Assembly (NCBI GenBank): GCA_002365735.1
Contig: DEZY01000042.1
Location: 12,281 to 17,759, forward strand
Direction of reading: 5' to 3'
Length of the DNA stretch: 5,479 nucleotides
From: Actinobacteria bacterium UBA3120
GTDB lineage: Bacteria; Actinomycetota; Actinomycetes; S36-B12
Positions within the stretch are counted from its first letter, which is position 1, and each line of letters opens with the position of its first letter. Positions 4,931 through 5,479 of this stretch are shown here, piece by piece. The notes beneath the pieces were generated by a model that saw only the letters and a program-made list of their open reading frames with translations, was not told where the DNA came from and ran no database searches. Made by a program: the position numbers and the translations under genes.

Positions 4931-5479
4931 TCACTTGCGAGGAGAAAGCTCTATGTAATCCCAATACTTTGCCGAAACACCATCACCGGATGACACTCCC
5001 CGAATCCGCCTGCTCATCCAGGGCCAACCGTGATTTTTCGTCCAAGACGCGTGCCCCAGCATCCGTGTAGACAGCGCCGGTGTGTATGTCTCGCCCGCGC
5101 TTCGCATCCAGTCCGAATTGCCCCAACCCAGCGCTTGCATGGCCGCACTAGCCACCAAAGCATGCCCTTTGGGATTCAGGTGCAGCCGATCAGCGTCCCA
5201 GATTCGTGGGTCATCGAAAATCTCAACATCCCAAAAATCCGCCAGATAGCAGCCATATTCCTCAGCGATTGCCACAGTTGCAGACCTTAGGCCGGCAAAT
5301 CGATCTCCAATGAGCCCCATGACTTTGGAAGTGCGGCCCGGGTCACCAAATGCGAAAAGCAACACGTCTTTGCCACTTGATCGAAGATCACGCACCGCAC
5401 GCTCAATTTGTGTTGCCTTTATATCCAGGTCAAATGACCCACGCATTGCATCGTTTATCCCACCGGCGAAAGAGACCAG
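4931..5479 (-). CDS. SGNH/GDSL-family hydrolase, 5' end outside window
   Basis: The frame is open to the right edge of the window, giving 182 visible residues; the ATG at 5446 is internal, not the start. The codons before it read [12 protein letters not shown], which contains the SGNH block III motif GxND (Gly7, Asn9, Asp10 of the visible part), where the Asn helps form the oxyanion hole. Block V is [12 protein letters not shown] with Asp97 and His100 as the catalytic DxxH pair. Blocks I and II, with the nucleophilic serine, must lie beyond the window. The family are esterases, lipases or acyl/deacetyl hydrolases on lipids, peptidoglycan or sugars; the substrate here cannot be told. A C-terminal tail of about 70 residues after block V is rich in Trp and Arg and not recognised. 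The gene ends with tandem stops TGA TAG and is followed by the DUF4192 gene. Confidence 0.88.
   Translation of the reverse strand: MVSFAGGINDAMRGSFDLDIKATQIERAVRDLRSSGKDVLLFAFGDPGRTSKVMGLIGDRFAGLRSATVAIAEEYGCYLADFWDVEIFDDPRIWDADRLHLNPKGHALVASAAMQALGWGNSDWMRSAGETYTPALSTRMLGHASWTKNHGWPWMSRRIRGVSSGDGVSAKYWDYIELSPRK

Noticed and set aside
1..5479. Search for CRISPR arrays, insertion sequences, tRNA or rRNA genes
   Set aside because: No spaced direct repeats, transposase motifs, or tRNA-like cloverleaf were seen on reading either strand.

Overview
The window looks like a moderate-G+C member of the Actinomycetota. Three things point there: a SAM-IV class riboswitch (a class known almost only from actinobacteria) upstream of metY-metX, a DUF4192-family protein (an actinobacterial family), and the first codons of a Lys/Ala/Thr-rich protein of the kind seen at the N-terminus of actinobacterial primary sigma factors or histone-like proteins. 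Species cannot be named from the sequence. An uncultured aquatic lineage is possible but is a guess.

Every supported gene is on the minus strand, so transcription runs from high to low coordinates. From the right edge: an SGNH/GDSL hydrolase whose 5' end lies outside the window (4931-5479); a DUF4192 protein (3863-4825); a long regulatory leader (about 3555-3838); metY (2241-3554); metX (1047-2240), which begins on the base after the metY stop; an unrecognised secreted Cys-rich protein with a PKD-like C-terminal part (171-1001); a terminator-like hairpin (120-150); and the start of a Lys-rich protein running off the left edge (1-79).

MetX makes O-acetyl- (or possibly O-succinyl-) homoserine and MetY converts it with sulfide to homocysteine, so the pair is the direct-sulfhydrylation branch of methionine synthesis. 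The leader explains how it is probably controlled. A -10 box (TATAGT) sits about 8-9 bases before a SAM-IV aptamer that reports methionine/SAM status. Immediately downstream is a 13-residue ORF with its own Shine-Dalgarno sequence, coding for MCCLSCCCQSTST, which has five cysteines. This is a cysteine attenuator-type leader peptide. Its 3' end is complementary to a site about 50 bases downstream that overlaps the Shine-Dalgarno sequence of a second possible short ORF, and that ORF runs over the metY ribosome-binding site and start codon. The leader therefore appears to stack a SAM sensor and a cysteine sensor in series on one mRNA. This is the most interesting element of the window.

A second structural surprise lies inside metX: a perfect 13-bp GC-rich inverted repeat followed by a short T-run on the coding strand, placed at codons 13-24. 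It looks like an intragenic terminator or polarity element between metY and the bulk of metX.
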